Shown one piece after another: positions 17,098 through 25,517 of a DNA stretch of 64,000 nt. The notes beneath the pieces are model-generated. The model did no database searches, was not told the origin of the DNA, and saw only the letters and a program-made list of their open reading frames with translations. Where the stretch lies: contig CANNFA010000008.1 in NCBI GenBank assembly GCA_947503765.1, positions 79,179-143,178 on the forward strand, read 5' to 3'. Made by a program: the position numbers and the translations under genes. Each line of letters begins with the position of its first letter. Positions within the stretch are counted from its first letter, which is position 1. The stretch comes from an uncultured Paracoccaceae bacterium. GTDB lineage: Bacteria > Pseudomonadota > Alphaproteobacteria > Rhodobacterales > Rhodobacteraceae.

Positions 17098-19872
17098 ATG
17101 TTCACCATCGGATCCATAGGGTTCACCGCGCCATGGCTGCTTCTGGGGCTGCTGGCGCTGCCGATCCTGTGGCTGCTGCTGCGCGCGGTGCCGCCGGCGC
17201 CGATCCGGCGGATGTTTCCCGGCGTGGCGCTGCTGCTGGGCCTGACCGACGACGAGACGCAGACCGACAAGACGCCGTGGTGGCTGCTGCTGCTGCGCGC
17301 ACTGGCGGTGGCGCTGATCATCCTGGGCTTTGCCGGGCCGGTGCTGAACCCGCGCGCCGAGACGGCGGGCAGCGGCCCGCTGCTGATCGTGATGGACGGC
17401 ACCTGGGCCGATGCGCCCGGCTGGACGCGGCGGCTGGACCGGGTGGAGGCGGCGCTGGCCGAGGCGGGGCGCAGCGGCCGGCCGGTGGCGCTTGTGTCGC
17501 TGACCGACCTGCCCGGCGGCGATCTGCCATTCCGTGCCGCCGGCGACTGGCTGCCGGAACTGGCCGGCCTTGCGCCGAAGCCGTGGCTGCCCGATGCCGA
17601 GGCGGTGGCCGACTGGGCCGCCGCGCTGCCGGAAGACGGGTTCGACACGTTCTGGCTGTCGGACGGGCTGGCGCGCGGCAGCCGCGCGGATCTGCTTGCG
17701 GCGCTGGAAGGGCATGGCGACGTGACCGTGTTCCAGTCGCCGCACCCGGTTCTGGCGCTGCGGCCCGCCGGGTTCGCAAAGGACAAGGTCGCGCTGACCG
17801 CGATCCGCGCCGCTGGCGGCGCAGTGCGCGAGGCGACCGTTTCGGCGCGCGGGCTGGACCCTTCCGGGATCGAGCGCGAACTGGCACGCGAGGATCTGGA
17901 TTTTGAAGCGGGCGCGACCGAGGCCACGCTTGAGCTGGACCTGCCGCCCGAGTTGCGCAACCGCGTCAGCCGGTTCGAGATCACTGGCCTGCGCTCTGCC
18001 GGAGCGGTCAGCCTGACCGATGATGCACTGCGCCGCCGCGAGGTGGCGCTGATTGCCGGCCGCGACGACCGCGAGGGGTTGGAGCTGCTGTCGCCGCTGC
18101 ACTACCTGCAAAAGGCGCTGGCCCCCAGTGCCGACCTGATCGAGGGCGATCTGCTGGACATCCTGCTGGCCAACCCGGACGTGCTGATCCTGGCCGATGT
18201 GGCCACCGTCAGCGAGGGCGAGGAAGCGCCGCTGCTGGACTGGGTGGACCAGGGCGGCCTGCTGCTGCGGTTCGCCGGGCCGCGGCTGGCCGGATCGGAT
18301 ATCAGCCGCGCCGAGGAAGACCCGCTGATGCCGGTGCGGCTGCGCGCCGGCGGACGCAATATCGGCGGCGCCATGAGCTGGGGCGAGCCGAAGAAGCTGC
18401 GCCCCTTTGCCGAAACCTCGCCATTCTTCGGGCTGGATGTGCCGGATGACGTGACCGTATCCAGCCAGGTTATGGCGCAGCCCGATCCGCAATTGTCCCA
18501 GCGGGTGATCGCCGCGCTGGCGGACGGGACGCCCCTGGTCACGCGCAAGCGGGTGGGCCAAGGGCAGGTGGTGCTGTTCCACGTCTCGGCCAATGCCGAA
18601 TGGTCGACGCTGCCGCTGTCGGGCCTGTTCGTGCAGATGCTGGAACGGCTGGCCGTCTCGACCCGGCCGGCAGAGCCGTCGGCCGAGGATCTGGCCGGAA
18701 CGGTCTGGGCGCCCGACGCGGTGCTGGACGGGTTCGGCGTGGTGCGGGATGCGGGCAATCTGGCCGGGGTGCCCGGCGAGCGGATCGCCGATGGCCTGCC
18801 CGGCCCGGACATGCCGCCGGGGCTGTATACCGGCGAGGACCGGCGCATCGCGGTGAACGTGGTCGGCCCGGACACGGTGCTGGCCGCGGCAGAGTGGCCG
18901 GCCTCGGTCCCGGTGGTCGGGTTGGAGGTGCAGGCGGAGACGCGGCTGGGCGGCTGGCTGCTGGCGGCGGCGCTGGCGCTGCTTTGCGTCGATATCCTGG
19001 CCTCGCTGTGGATTTCCGGGCGGTTGCCGCGCCCCGGATCCCGCGGCGTCGCTGCCGCGCTTGCGGGGCTGGTGCTGCTGGCGGTGCCGGGCCCGTCGCC
19101 CGCGCAGGACAGCGGCGACGCGCTGGCGCTGGCCGCCACGTCCGAGGTGGTGCTGGCCCATGTGGTCACCGGCGATGCAGAGGTCGACAAGGTCGCCGAG
19201 GCGGGGCTGCGCGGGCTGAGCCAGGTGCTTTGGGCGCGCACCTCAATCGAGCCGGCCGATCCGATCGCGGTGAACCTGGAAACCGACGAGCTGGCCTTCT
19301 TTCCGTTCCTCTACTGGCCGATCAGCGAGGGCCAGCCGATCCCGTCCGATGCCGCCTATGCGCGGCTGAACCGCTATCTGCGGCATGGCGGCATGATCCT
19401 GTTCGATACCCGCGACGCCGACATCGCCGGCTTCGGCGCCGCCAGCGCCAATGGCCGCAAGCTGCAACGCCTGGCCGCGCCGCTGGACATCCCGCCGCTG
19501 GAGCCGATCCCGGAGGATCACGTCCTGACGCGGACCTTCTATCTGCTGCAGGATTTCCCCGGCCGATACGCGGGCCGCGACATCTGGGTCGAGGCCGCGC
19601 CGCCCGATGCCGAGGCGATCGAGGGGATGCCGTTCCGCGATCTCAACGACAACGTGACGCCGGTGGTGATCGGCGGCAACGACTGGGCCGCGGCCTGGGC
19701 GGTGGATGCGCGCGGCAAGCCGATGTTCCCGGTGGGCCGGGGCGTCGGCGGGCAGCGCCAGCGCGAGATCGCGCTGCGGTTCGGGGTGAACCTGGTCATG
19801 CATGTGCTGACCGGCAACTACAAGAGCGACCAGGTGCATGTCCCGGCCTTGCTGGACCGGCTGGGGCAATAA
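17098..19872 (+). CDS. BatA-N/DUF4159 membrane protein of the MoxR operon
   Basis: A 924-residue protein. The N-terminal BatA-like membrane module has two helices at about 9-28 and 60-82, with the polar LRAVPPAPIRRMFPGVALL linker. A long VWA/ThuA-like periplasmic or cytoplasmic region follows. Another hydrophobic hairpin lies at about 620-665, ending in a signal-like VPGPSPAQD. The C-terminal DUF4159 domain (about 690-920) includes ELAFFPFLYWPISEG, RYLRHGGMILFDTRDAD and NLVMHVLTGNYKSDQVH. Such proteins form a membrane complex with MoxR and DUF58; the role is unproven and envelope stress is often suggested. Confidence 0.88.
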   Translation: MFTIGSIGFTAPWLLLGLLALPILWLLLRAVPPAPIRRMFPGVALLLGLTDDETQTDKTPWWLLLLRALAVALIILGFAGPVLNPRAETAGSGPLLIVMDGTWADAPGWTRRLDRVEAALAEAGRSGRPVALVSLTDLPGGDLPFRAAGDWLPELAGLAPKPWLPDAEAVADWAAALPEDGFDTFWLSDGLARGSRADLLAALEGHGDVTVFQSPHPVLALRPAGFAKDKVALTAIRAAGGAVREATVSARGLDPSGIERELAREDLDFEAGATEATLELDLPPELRNRVSRFEITGLRSAGAVSLTDDALRRREVALIAGRDDREGLELLSPLHYLQKALAPSADLIEGDLLDILLANPDVLILADVATVSEGEEAPLLDWVDQGGLLLRFAGPRLAGSDISRAEEDPLMPVRLRAGGRNIGGAMSWGEPKKLRPFAETSPFFGLDVPDDVTVSSQVMAQPDPQLSQRVIAALADGTPLVTRKRVGQGQVVLFHVSANAEWSTLPLSGLFVQMLERLAVSTRPAEPSAEDLAGTVWAPDAVLDGFGVVRDAGNLAGVPGERIADGLPGPDMPPGLYTGEDRRIAVNVVGPDTVLAAAEWPASVPVVGLEVQAETRLGGWLLAAALALLCVDILASLWISGRLPRPGSRGVAAALAGLVLLAVPGPSPAQDSGDALALAATSEVVLAHVVTGDAEVDKVAEAGLRGLSQVLWARTSIEPADPIAVNLETDELAFFPFLYWPISEGQPIPSDAAYARLNRYLRHGGMILFDTRDADIAGFGAASANGRKLQRLAAPLDIPPLEPIPEDHVLTRTFYLLQDFPGRYAGRDIWVEAAPPDAEAIEGMPFRDLNDNVTPVVIGGNDWAAAWAVDARGKPMFPVGRGVGGQRQREIALRFGVNLVMHVLTGNYKSDQVHVPALLDRLGQ

Positions 19873-19905
19873 GATGTCGGGCGGCGCCTGTGCCGGGCGC
19901 CGGCT

Positions 19906-19954
19906 GGGGGCGCCGCCCCCAGACCCCCGAGGTATTTTTGGCAAGATGAGGAAG
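19906..19954 (+). repeat. GC-rich intergenic repeat, copy 1
   Basis: A 15-bp palindromic core GGGGGCGCCGCCCCC is followed by the block CCCCCGAGGTATTTTTGGCA and AGATGAGGAAG. A second copy with the same layout lies at 26944-27010. Here it separates two genes of the MoxR operon, and its 3' end provides the purine-rich ribosome site region of the next gene. Confidence 0.75.
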
Positions 19955-19965
19955 GGAGACCTGGC

Positions 19966-22038
19966 TTGACCGGCTCGATCATCTTCGATCCCCTGCTGGA
20001 CTGGCCGCTGGTCTGGGGGGCGCTGGCGCTGGGCGTGCTGTTCGTGGCGGCCGCCCTGTGGCGCGGGCTGTCCGGCTGGTGGCTGCGCGGTCTGGCGGCG
20101 GCGGTTCTGGGGGTGGCGCTGGTGAACCCGTCGCTGCAGCGCGAGGAGCGGGCGGCACTGAGCGACATCGTGATCCTGGTGGTCGACGAAAGCGCCAGCC
20201 AGCGGATTGCGGAGCGCCCGGCGCAGACCGAACGGGCGGTGGCGGCGGTGGAGGCCGCGGTCGCCGCGCTGGACAACACCGAGTTGCGGATCGTGCCGCT
20301 GGGCGACGCGGACGCGGATCGCGGCACGCTGCTGATGTCGGCGCTGGCCGAGGCGATGGCGGAGGAGCCGCGCGCGCGGCTGGCGGGCGCGATCCTGCTG
20401 ACGGACGGGCAATTGCACGATCTGGACCGGGCGCCGGACATGCCGGCGCCGCTGCACGTGCTGCTGACCGGCGAGGCGGGTGACTGGGACCGGCGGCTGC
20501 TGGTGACCAGCGCGCCGGCCTTCGCGATCCTCGGCGAGCCGGTGAGCCTGCGGCTGCGGATCGAGGATCAGGGCGCGGTTCCGCCGGGCGAGGGCGGCAC
20601 CGCGCTGCTGCGGATCGCGGTGGATGGCGGGGCGCCGCAGGCCTACGAGGTGCCGGTCGGGCAGGATCTGGAACTGCCGGTGACGCTGCCGCATGGCGGG
20701 ATGAACGTGATCCGCTTCACCCTGCCCGAGGCGGAGGGCGAGTTGACCGACCGCAACAATTCGGCGGTGGTGCAGATCAACGGGGTGCGCGACCGGCTGC
20801 GGGTGCTGCTGGTGTCCGGAGAGCCGCATCCCGGCGAGCGGACGTGGCGCAACCTGCTGAAATCCGACAGTTCTGTCGATCTGGTGCATTTCACCATCCT
20901 GCGCCCGCCCGAGAAACAGGACGGCGTGCCGGTCAACGAGCTGTCGCTGATCGCCTTTCCGACGCGGGAATTGTTCATCGACAAGATCGACGAGTTCGAT
21001 CTGATCATCTTCGACCGCTACAAGCGGCGCGGGATCCTGCCGTCGCTCTATCTCGACAACGTGCGGCAATATGTCGAGGATGGCGGCGCGGTGCTGGTGG
21101 CGGCGGGGCCGGATTTCGCCACCGCCAATTCGCTGTTCCGCTCGCCCCTGTCCGCGATCCTGCCGGCGGCGCCGACCAGCCGGGTGATCGAGGAAGGATA
21201 CCGCCCGCAGATCACCGACCTGGGCGAAAAGCACCCGGTCACTGCCGGGCTGGAGGCGTTCGCGCCGGACGGGGCGGACGAGGACGGGCCGGGCTGGGGG
21301 CGCTGGTTCCGGCTGATCGACCTGGAGGCGACATCCGGCGACACGGTGATGTCGGCGATGGACGGGCGGCCGCTGCTGGTGCTGAACCGGGTCGGCGAGG
21401 GGCGCATCGCGCTGCTGGGATCGGATCACGCCTGGCTGTGGAACCGGGGCTTCGAGGGGGGCGGGCCGCAACTGGAATTGCTGCGGCGGCTGGCCCACTG
21501 GATGATGAAGGAGCCGGACCTGGAGGAGGAGGCGCTGAGCGCCGCCGCCGAGGGCCGGACGATGACGATCACCCGCCGCACGCTGGGCGATGCCGTGGGC
21601 GATGTGGAACTGACCGGGCCGGACGGCGCGGTGACGATGGTGCCGCTGGAAGAGGTCGCGCCGGGGCGGTTCGAGGCGACGGTGGAAGGCCCGCAGATCG
21701 GCCTTTACCGCTTGCGGGAAGGCGACCGCGAGGCGGTGATCGCGCTTGGCCCGGCCGCGCCGAAGGAATTCGAGGCGACGATCGCGAGCGGCGAGGCGCT
21801 GATGCCGGCGGTCGAGCGGACCGGCGGCGGGATCGCGCGGATCGAGGACGGTGTGCCCGATCTGCGGCAGGTCCGTGCCGGGCGTCCCGCCGTGGGGCGC
21901 GGCTGGCTGGGGATCACGCCGCGCGGCGCGTACCTGACCGCCGATGTCAGCCTGACCCCGCTTGTCTCGGGCTGGCTGTTCCTGCTGGCGGCATCGCTTC
22001 TGATGGTCGGGGCGTGGCTTCGCGAGGGCCGGCGCTGA
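19966..22038 (+). CDS. Membrane protein with glutamine amidotransferase-like domain, last gene of the MoxR operon
   Basis: A 690-residue protein started by TTG at 19966, which lies 7 bp after AAGGGAG; no ATG is better placed. There are two N-terminal membrane helices (about 10-52) and a VWA-like segment (IVILVVDESASQRIAERPAQ) whose MIDAS Ser pattern is degenerate. A class I glutamine-amidotransferase-like/ThuA-like region spans about 270-500 (VLLVSGEPHPGERTWRNLL, then DLIIFDRYKRRGILP). A single C-terminal helix ends the protein (about 665-685). It completes the MoxR-DUF58-BatA/DUF4159 gene set and is probably part of the same envelope complex. Confidence 0.85.
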   Translation: MTGSIIFDPLLDWPLVWGALALGVLFVAAALWRGLSGWWLRGLAAAVLGVALVNPSLQREERAALSDIVILVVDESASQRIAERPAQTERAVAAVEAAVAALDNTELRIVPLGDADADRGTLLMSALAEAMAEEPRARLAGAILLTDGQLHDLDRAPDMPAPLHVLLTGEAGDWDRRLLVTSAPAFAILGEPVSLRLRIEDQGAVPPGEGGTALLRIAVDGGAPQAYEVPVGQDLELPVTLPHGGMNVIRFTLPEAEGELTDRNNSAVVQINGVRDRLRVLLVSGEPHPGERTWRNLLKSDSSVDLVHFTILRPPEKQDGVPVNELSLIAFPTRELFIDKIDEFDLIIFDRYKRRGILPSLYLDNVRQYVEDGGAVLVAAGPDFATANSLFRSPLSAILPAAPTSRVIEEGYRPQITDLGEKHPVTAGLEAFAPDGADEDGPGWGRWFRLIDLEATSGDTVMSAMDGRPLLVLNRVGEGRIALLGSDHAWLWNRGFEGGGPQLELLRRLAHWMMKEPDLEEEALSAAAEGRTMTITRRTLGDAVGDVELTGPDGAVTMVPLEEVAPGRFEATVEGPQIGLYRLREGDREAVIALGPAAPKEFEATIASGEALMPAVERTGGGIARIEDGVPDLRQVRAGRPAVGRGWLGITPRGAYLTADVSLTPLVSGWLFLLAASLLMVGAWLREGRR

Positions 22039-22120
22039 AGGGCGGGCCGATCCGCCCGCTGTGCCTTGCCACGCGCCGCCGGGCACACGATATTGAGAGC
22101 AGGCAAAAGGGAGACCGGCG

Positions 22121-23551
22121 ATGGAGATGCCCCGGCCGCAGGCGGCGATACTGGACAAGAAGGACCGGGTGGTCGAACGCCTGCACGGGATCTTGCCCGA
22201 TGAAGCCGTGATCCACGAGGAGCACGAGGTGCGCGCCTATGAATGCGACGCGCTGACCGCCTATCGCTGTCCGCCTCTGGCCGCCGTCCTGCCCGCGACG
22301 ACCGAAGAGGTCGCGGCGGTGCTGAAGATCTGCCACGAGGAAGGCGTGCCGGTCGTGCCGCGCGGCTCGGGCACGTCGCTGGCGGGCGGGGCGCTGCCCA
22401 CCGCCGACAGCGTGATCCTGGGCGTCGCGCGCCTGACCGAGGTGCTGGAGACGGATTACGCCAACCGCTTCATCCGGGTGCAGGCCGGGCGCACCAACCT
22501 GAGCGTGTCCGGCGCGGTCGAGGATGACGGGTTCTTCTACGCGCCCGACCCGTCGAGCCAGCTTGCCTGTGCCATCGCCGGCAATATCGGGATGAATTCG
22601 GGCGGTGCGCATTGCCTGAAATACGGCGTGACGACGAACAACCTTCTGGGCGTGACGGCGGTTCTGATGGACGGCACGGTTGTCGAGATCGGCGGCGCGC
22701 ATCTGGATGCGGGCGGGCTGGACCTGCTGGGCGTGATCTGCGGCTCCGAAGGGCAGCTTGCCGTCGTGACCGAGGCCACGTTGCGCATCCTGCCCAAGCC
22801 CGAGGGCGCAAGGCCGGTCCTGATGGGCTATGACAGTTCCGAAGCGGCCGGGCAGGTCGTGTCGGACATCATCAAGGCCGGGATCCTGCCGGTCGCGATC
22901 GAGTTCATGGACCGCCTGTGCATCCGCGCGACCGACGATTTTTCCGGCGCGGGCTATCCCGATTGCGAGGCGCTGCTGATCGTCGAGGTCGAGGGGTCCG
23001 AGGCCGAGATCGACGCGCAGCTGGGCGTGATCCTGCAGATCGCCCGCAAGTACGATCCGGTGGCGATTCGCGAAAGCCAGTCGCCCGAGGAAAGCGCGCG
23101 GATCTGGACCGGGCGCAAATCGGCCTTCGGGGCGATGGGGCGGCTGGGCGATTACATCTGCCTTGACGGCACGATCCCGGTGGACCGCCTGCCCGAGGTG
23201 CTGCGCCGGATCGGCGAGATGGCTGAGAGCTACGGGCTGCGGGTCGCCAATGTGTTCCACGCGGGCGACGGCAACATGCACCCGCTGATCCTGTTCGATG
23301 CGAACGGGCCGGGGCAGCTTGAGAAGGCCGAGGCGCTGGGCGCCGACATCCTGCGGCTCTGCGTAGAGGTGGGCGGCTGCCTGACCGGGGAACATGGCGT
23401 GGGAATCGAAAAGCGCGATCTGATGACGGACCAATTCGGCCCCGATGACCTGGAGGCGCAGATGCGCGTCAAGGACGTGTTCGATCCCGGCTGGCTTCTG
23501 AACCCCGCCAAGGTCTTTCCGCTGGCATCGAGCGCGGGGCGCCGTCCCTGA
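22121..23551 (+). CDS. glcD: FAD-linked oxidase, GlcD / D-lactate dehydrogenase type
   Basis: A 476-residue flavoprotein. The PCMH/FAD-binding domain shows VVPRGSGTSLAGGALP and GNIGMNSGGAHCLKYGVTTN. The C-terminal FAD-oxidase domain includes VFHAGDGNMHPLILFD and ends GCLTGEHGVGIEKRDLM. GlcD normally works with GlcE and GlcF, and those genes do not follow. The protein may therefore act as a stand-alone D-lactate or D-2-hydroxyacid dehydrogenase. lldD, for L-lactate, lies 2 kb downstream, in keeping with lactate use. A GGGAGA site precedes the ATG at 22121. Confidence 0.88.
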   Translation: MEMPRPQAAILDKKDRVVERLHGILPDEAVIHEEHEVRAYECDALTAYRCPPLAAVLPATTEEVAAVLKICHEEGVPVVPRGSGTSLAGGALPTADSVILGVARLTEVLETDYANRFIRVQAGRTNLSVSGAVEDDGFFYAPDPSSQLACAIAGNIGMNSGGAHCLKYGVTTNNLLGVTAVLMDGTVVEIGGAHLDAGGLDLLGVICGSEGQLAVVTEATLRILPKPEGARPVLMGYDSSEAAGQVVSDIIKAGILPVAIEFMDRLCIRATDDFSGAGYPDCEALLIVEVEGSEAEIDAQLGVILQIARKYDPVAIRESQSPEESARIWTGRKSAFGAMGRLGDYICLDGTIPVDRLPEVLRRIGEMAESYGLRVANVFHAGDGNMHPLILFDANGPGQLEKAEALGADILRLCVEVGGCLTGEHGVGIEKRDLMTDQFGPDDLEAQMRVKDVFDPGWLLNPAKVFPLASSAGRRP

Positions 23552-23604
23552 CGCGCAGTTGCGTGAAATCATCTGTTTTCAAGGGCCTGGACCGGATTGT
23601 TAGC

Positions 23605-23637
23605 CGATAACACGGGCGGATACGCCCCCGGTTATCG
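23605..23637 (+). promoter_or_regulatory. Long GC/AT hairpin upstream of two small exported proteins
   Basis: Arms CGATAAC (23605-23611) and GTTATCG (23631-23637) pair perfectly. Inside them GGGCG and CGCCC pair around a GATA loop. No T-run follows, so it is not a typical intrinsic terminator. It lies 110 bp upstream of the start at 23747 and 53 bp after the glcD-like stop. It could be an operator, an RNA-stability element or a factor-dependent terminator. Confidence 0.45.
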
Positions 23638-23746
23638 CATGACTCCGGGCCGATATTGCCTGACTTTCAAGCATGGGGGCAGCCTGTGTCCATCGCGGCC
23701 GTCGCAATCGGCCAGCCACGACACAGACCTTGAAAGGAGCGCCCCC

Positions 23747-24199
23747 ATGCCGCTCAGGATCCGCCATGCCATCCTTCCCGTCCTCGGCCTTGCCGGAGGT
23801 CTTGCCGCGCTCGGTGCGGCGCAGTCGGAAACCGTCGTGCGCCTTGCCGCGCCGGAGGCCGTGACCGTTACCCGCCTTCCCGGCAGTGTCGAGGGACTCG
23901 CCGCCGACATCGCCGCCATGGCTGCCCCGGCGCCGGCCAGGGCCGTCGCGCCCGTTCCGGCCCCCGCGCACAGCGCCGCGCCAATGCGCAGCCTGCGCCC
24001 CGATCCGCGGCCCGAAATCTTCGCCATGAACACCGTCACGATCCGGCAGGCGGATGCGCCCGTGGTGCTGGCGATGCCGCGCCTCGATGCCGCGCCGAAC
24101 CGCTGCGCCGCACTGGCCGCGATGCCTGGTCACCTGCCCGCCGGGGCCTTCCGCGCCGATTTCGCGCGGGTGCTGAACGGTGTGCGCTGCGCCGACTGA
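23747..24199 (+). CDS. Small exported Ala/Pro-rich protein, function unknown
   Basis: A 150-residue protein with a strong AAAGGAG site before the ATG at 23747. A signal peptide spans residues 1-25 or so (cleavage near ALGAAQS). The mature part is Ala/Pro/Val-rich with an APAPARAVAPVPAPA linker. A Cys pair lies near the C-terminus (NRCAAL and GVRCAD). No family was recognised. It is followed 31 bp later by a second small exported protein with the same kind of ribosome site, so the two are probably co-expressed. Confidence 0.7.
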   Translation: MPLRIRHAILPVLGLAGGLAALGAAQSETVVRLAAPEAVTVTRLPGSVEGLAADIAAMAAPAPARAVAPVPAPAHSAAPMRSLRPDPRPEIFAMNTVTIRQADAPVVLAMPRLDAAPNRCAALAAMPGHLPAGAFRADFARVLNGVRCAD

Positions 24200-24230
24200 A
24201 CCGCCGCCCCCCTTGCAAAGGAGATCCACC

Positions 24231-24572
24231 ATGACCCGAACCGCCCCGATCCTGTGCGCCGCCCTCGCCCTTGCCGCCCAGCTGTCCGCGACGGGCGCCG
24301 GAGCGGGCGACATGCCGTTCCTGTCCCTGCCGAAACCGCTGCCGGCAAAGCCCGCAACGCCGTATTCGACGCATTACGCGCTTGGCCACGAGGCGATGAT
24401 AGAGCTGTTCAGCGTCGCCCCGCCGCCTTGCGCGGCGCCGGCGCGGCACGGTGGCGGGTCCGGCGCCTTTGCGCCCGTGGGCGCGGTCACCGGGGCGCCG
24501 TGCAAGTCCGCCGGCAGCCCCGTCCTCGGCGCCCCGCCGCCCGCGCCGCGTGGCGGTCCGTCGCTGCGGTAG
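24231..24572 (+). CDS. Small exported Pro/Gly-rich protein, function unknown
   Basis: A 113-residue protein started at 24231 after AAAGGAG. The signal peptide (residues 1-25, LAAQLSATGAGAG) is followed by a short conserved-looking core (FLSLPKPLPAKPATPYSTHY). A Pro/Gly-rich tail holds two Cys, which could form one disulfide. No family was recognised. Base composition matches the surroundings, so there is no sign of recent transfer. It is the partner of the preceding exported protein. Confidence 0.65.
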   Translation: MTRTAPILCAALALAAQLSATGAGAGDMPFLSLPKPLPAKPATPYSTHYALGHEAMIELFSVAPPPCAAPARHGGGSGAFAPVGAVTGAPCKSAGSPVLGAPPPAPRGGPSLR

Positions 24573-24638
24573 GCGCGGCGCCCGGCGCGTGTTTCGCTCG
24601 GCAGGGTTCAAGGTGACGCCAATCGGGCGAAACAGGTT

Positions 24639-25412
24639 TCAGCCCAGCGTCACATCGAGCAGCATCATCAGGATCAGCCCGAACAGAAGGCCGGTGGTCG
24701 CCCATTTCTGGTGGCCGTTCCGGTGGGTTTCGGGGATGATCTCGTGGCTGATGATATACAGCATCGCCCCCGCGGCAAACCCCAGCCCCCAGGGCAGCAC
24801 CGATTCCGAGATCGTCACCAGCGTGACCCCCAGCGCGCCGCCCAACGGCTCGACCAGCCCCGTGGCCAGCGCGATCAGAAAGGCACGCTGGCGGGCATAG
24901 CCCTGGCCGCGCAGCGCGATCGCAACGGCCAGCCCTTCGGGCGCGTTCTGAAGCCCGATCCCGGTCGCCAGCGACATCCCGTTCGCGATGTTGCCGCCGC
25001 CGAAACCGACGCCGACGGCAAGCCCCTCGGGGAAGTTGTGGATCGTGATGGCGATCACGAACAGCCAGATCTTGGCCATCGCGCCGGGATCGCCGCCTTC
25101 GGGGCCCTGGACGAAATGCAGGTGCGGGACGAACTCGTTCATCAGCGCGACCGCACCGGCGCCCAGCGCGATGCCGGCCGCGACGATGAAGGCCGCGATC
25201 ACGGTGCTGCCATGCAGCCCCTCGGCCGCCTCGATCCCCGGCAGGATCAGCGAGAAGAACGAGGCCGACAGCATGACCCCGGCGGCAAAGCCCAGGAACG
25301 CGTCGTTGGTACGCTGCGACACGTTGCGCCCGAACAGCACCGGCAGCGCCCCGAGGCCGGTCATCAGCCCGGCGCCGAGGCTGGCGAGTATGCCGATCCA
25401 GATGATGCTCAT
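24639..25412 (-). CDS. ZIP-family divalent metal transporter
   Basis: A 257-residue inner membrane protein with about eight helices. The two ZIP metal-site motifs are present: HNFPEGLAVGVGFG in helix 4 (about residue 137) and NAPEGLAVAIAL in helix 5 (about 170). It is expected to import zinc or another divalent cation into the cytoplasm. The start at 25412 is backed by AAGGGG 5 bp upstream and begins the family-like MSIIWIGILASLGAGLMTG. It is divergent from lldD. Confidence 0.9.
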   Translation of the reverse strand: MSIIWIGILASLGAGLMTGLGALPVLFGRNVSQRTNDAFLGFAAGVMLSASFFSLILPGIEAAEGLHGSTVIAAFIVAAGIALGAGAVALMNEFVPHLHFVQGPEGGDPGAMAKIWLFVIAITIHNFPEGLAVGVGFGGGNIANGMSLATGIGLQNAPEGLAVAIALRGQGYARQRAFLIALATGLVEPLGGALGVTLVTISESVLPWGLGFAAGAMLYIISHEIIPETHRNGHQKWATTGLLFGLILMMLLDVTLG

Positions 25413-25517
25413 TGTCCCCTTACCTACCGCGCCCCGGCGCGGCGTCCAGCGGATTGTCACCGCCGCGCGCGGCTGCTAACGAAAAGCGCCGCGTCACGCC
25501 CGCCAAGGAGGCCGCCC

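Noticed and set aside
19243..22158. A 971-codon open frame on the minus strand
   Set aside because: Antisense to the DUF4159 and amidotransferase-like genes; composition is that of a GC-driven shadow frame.
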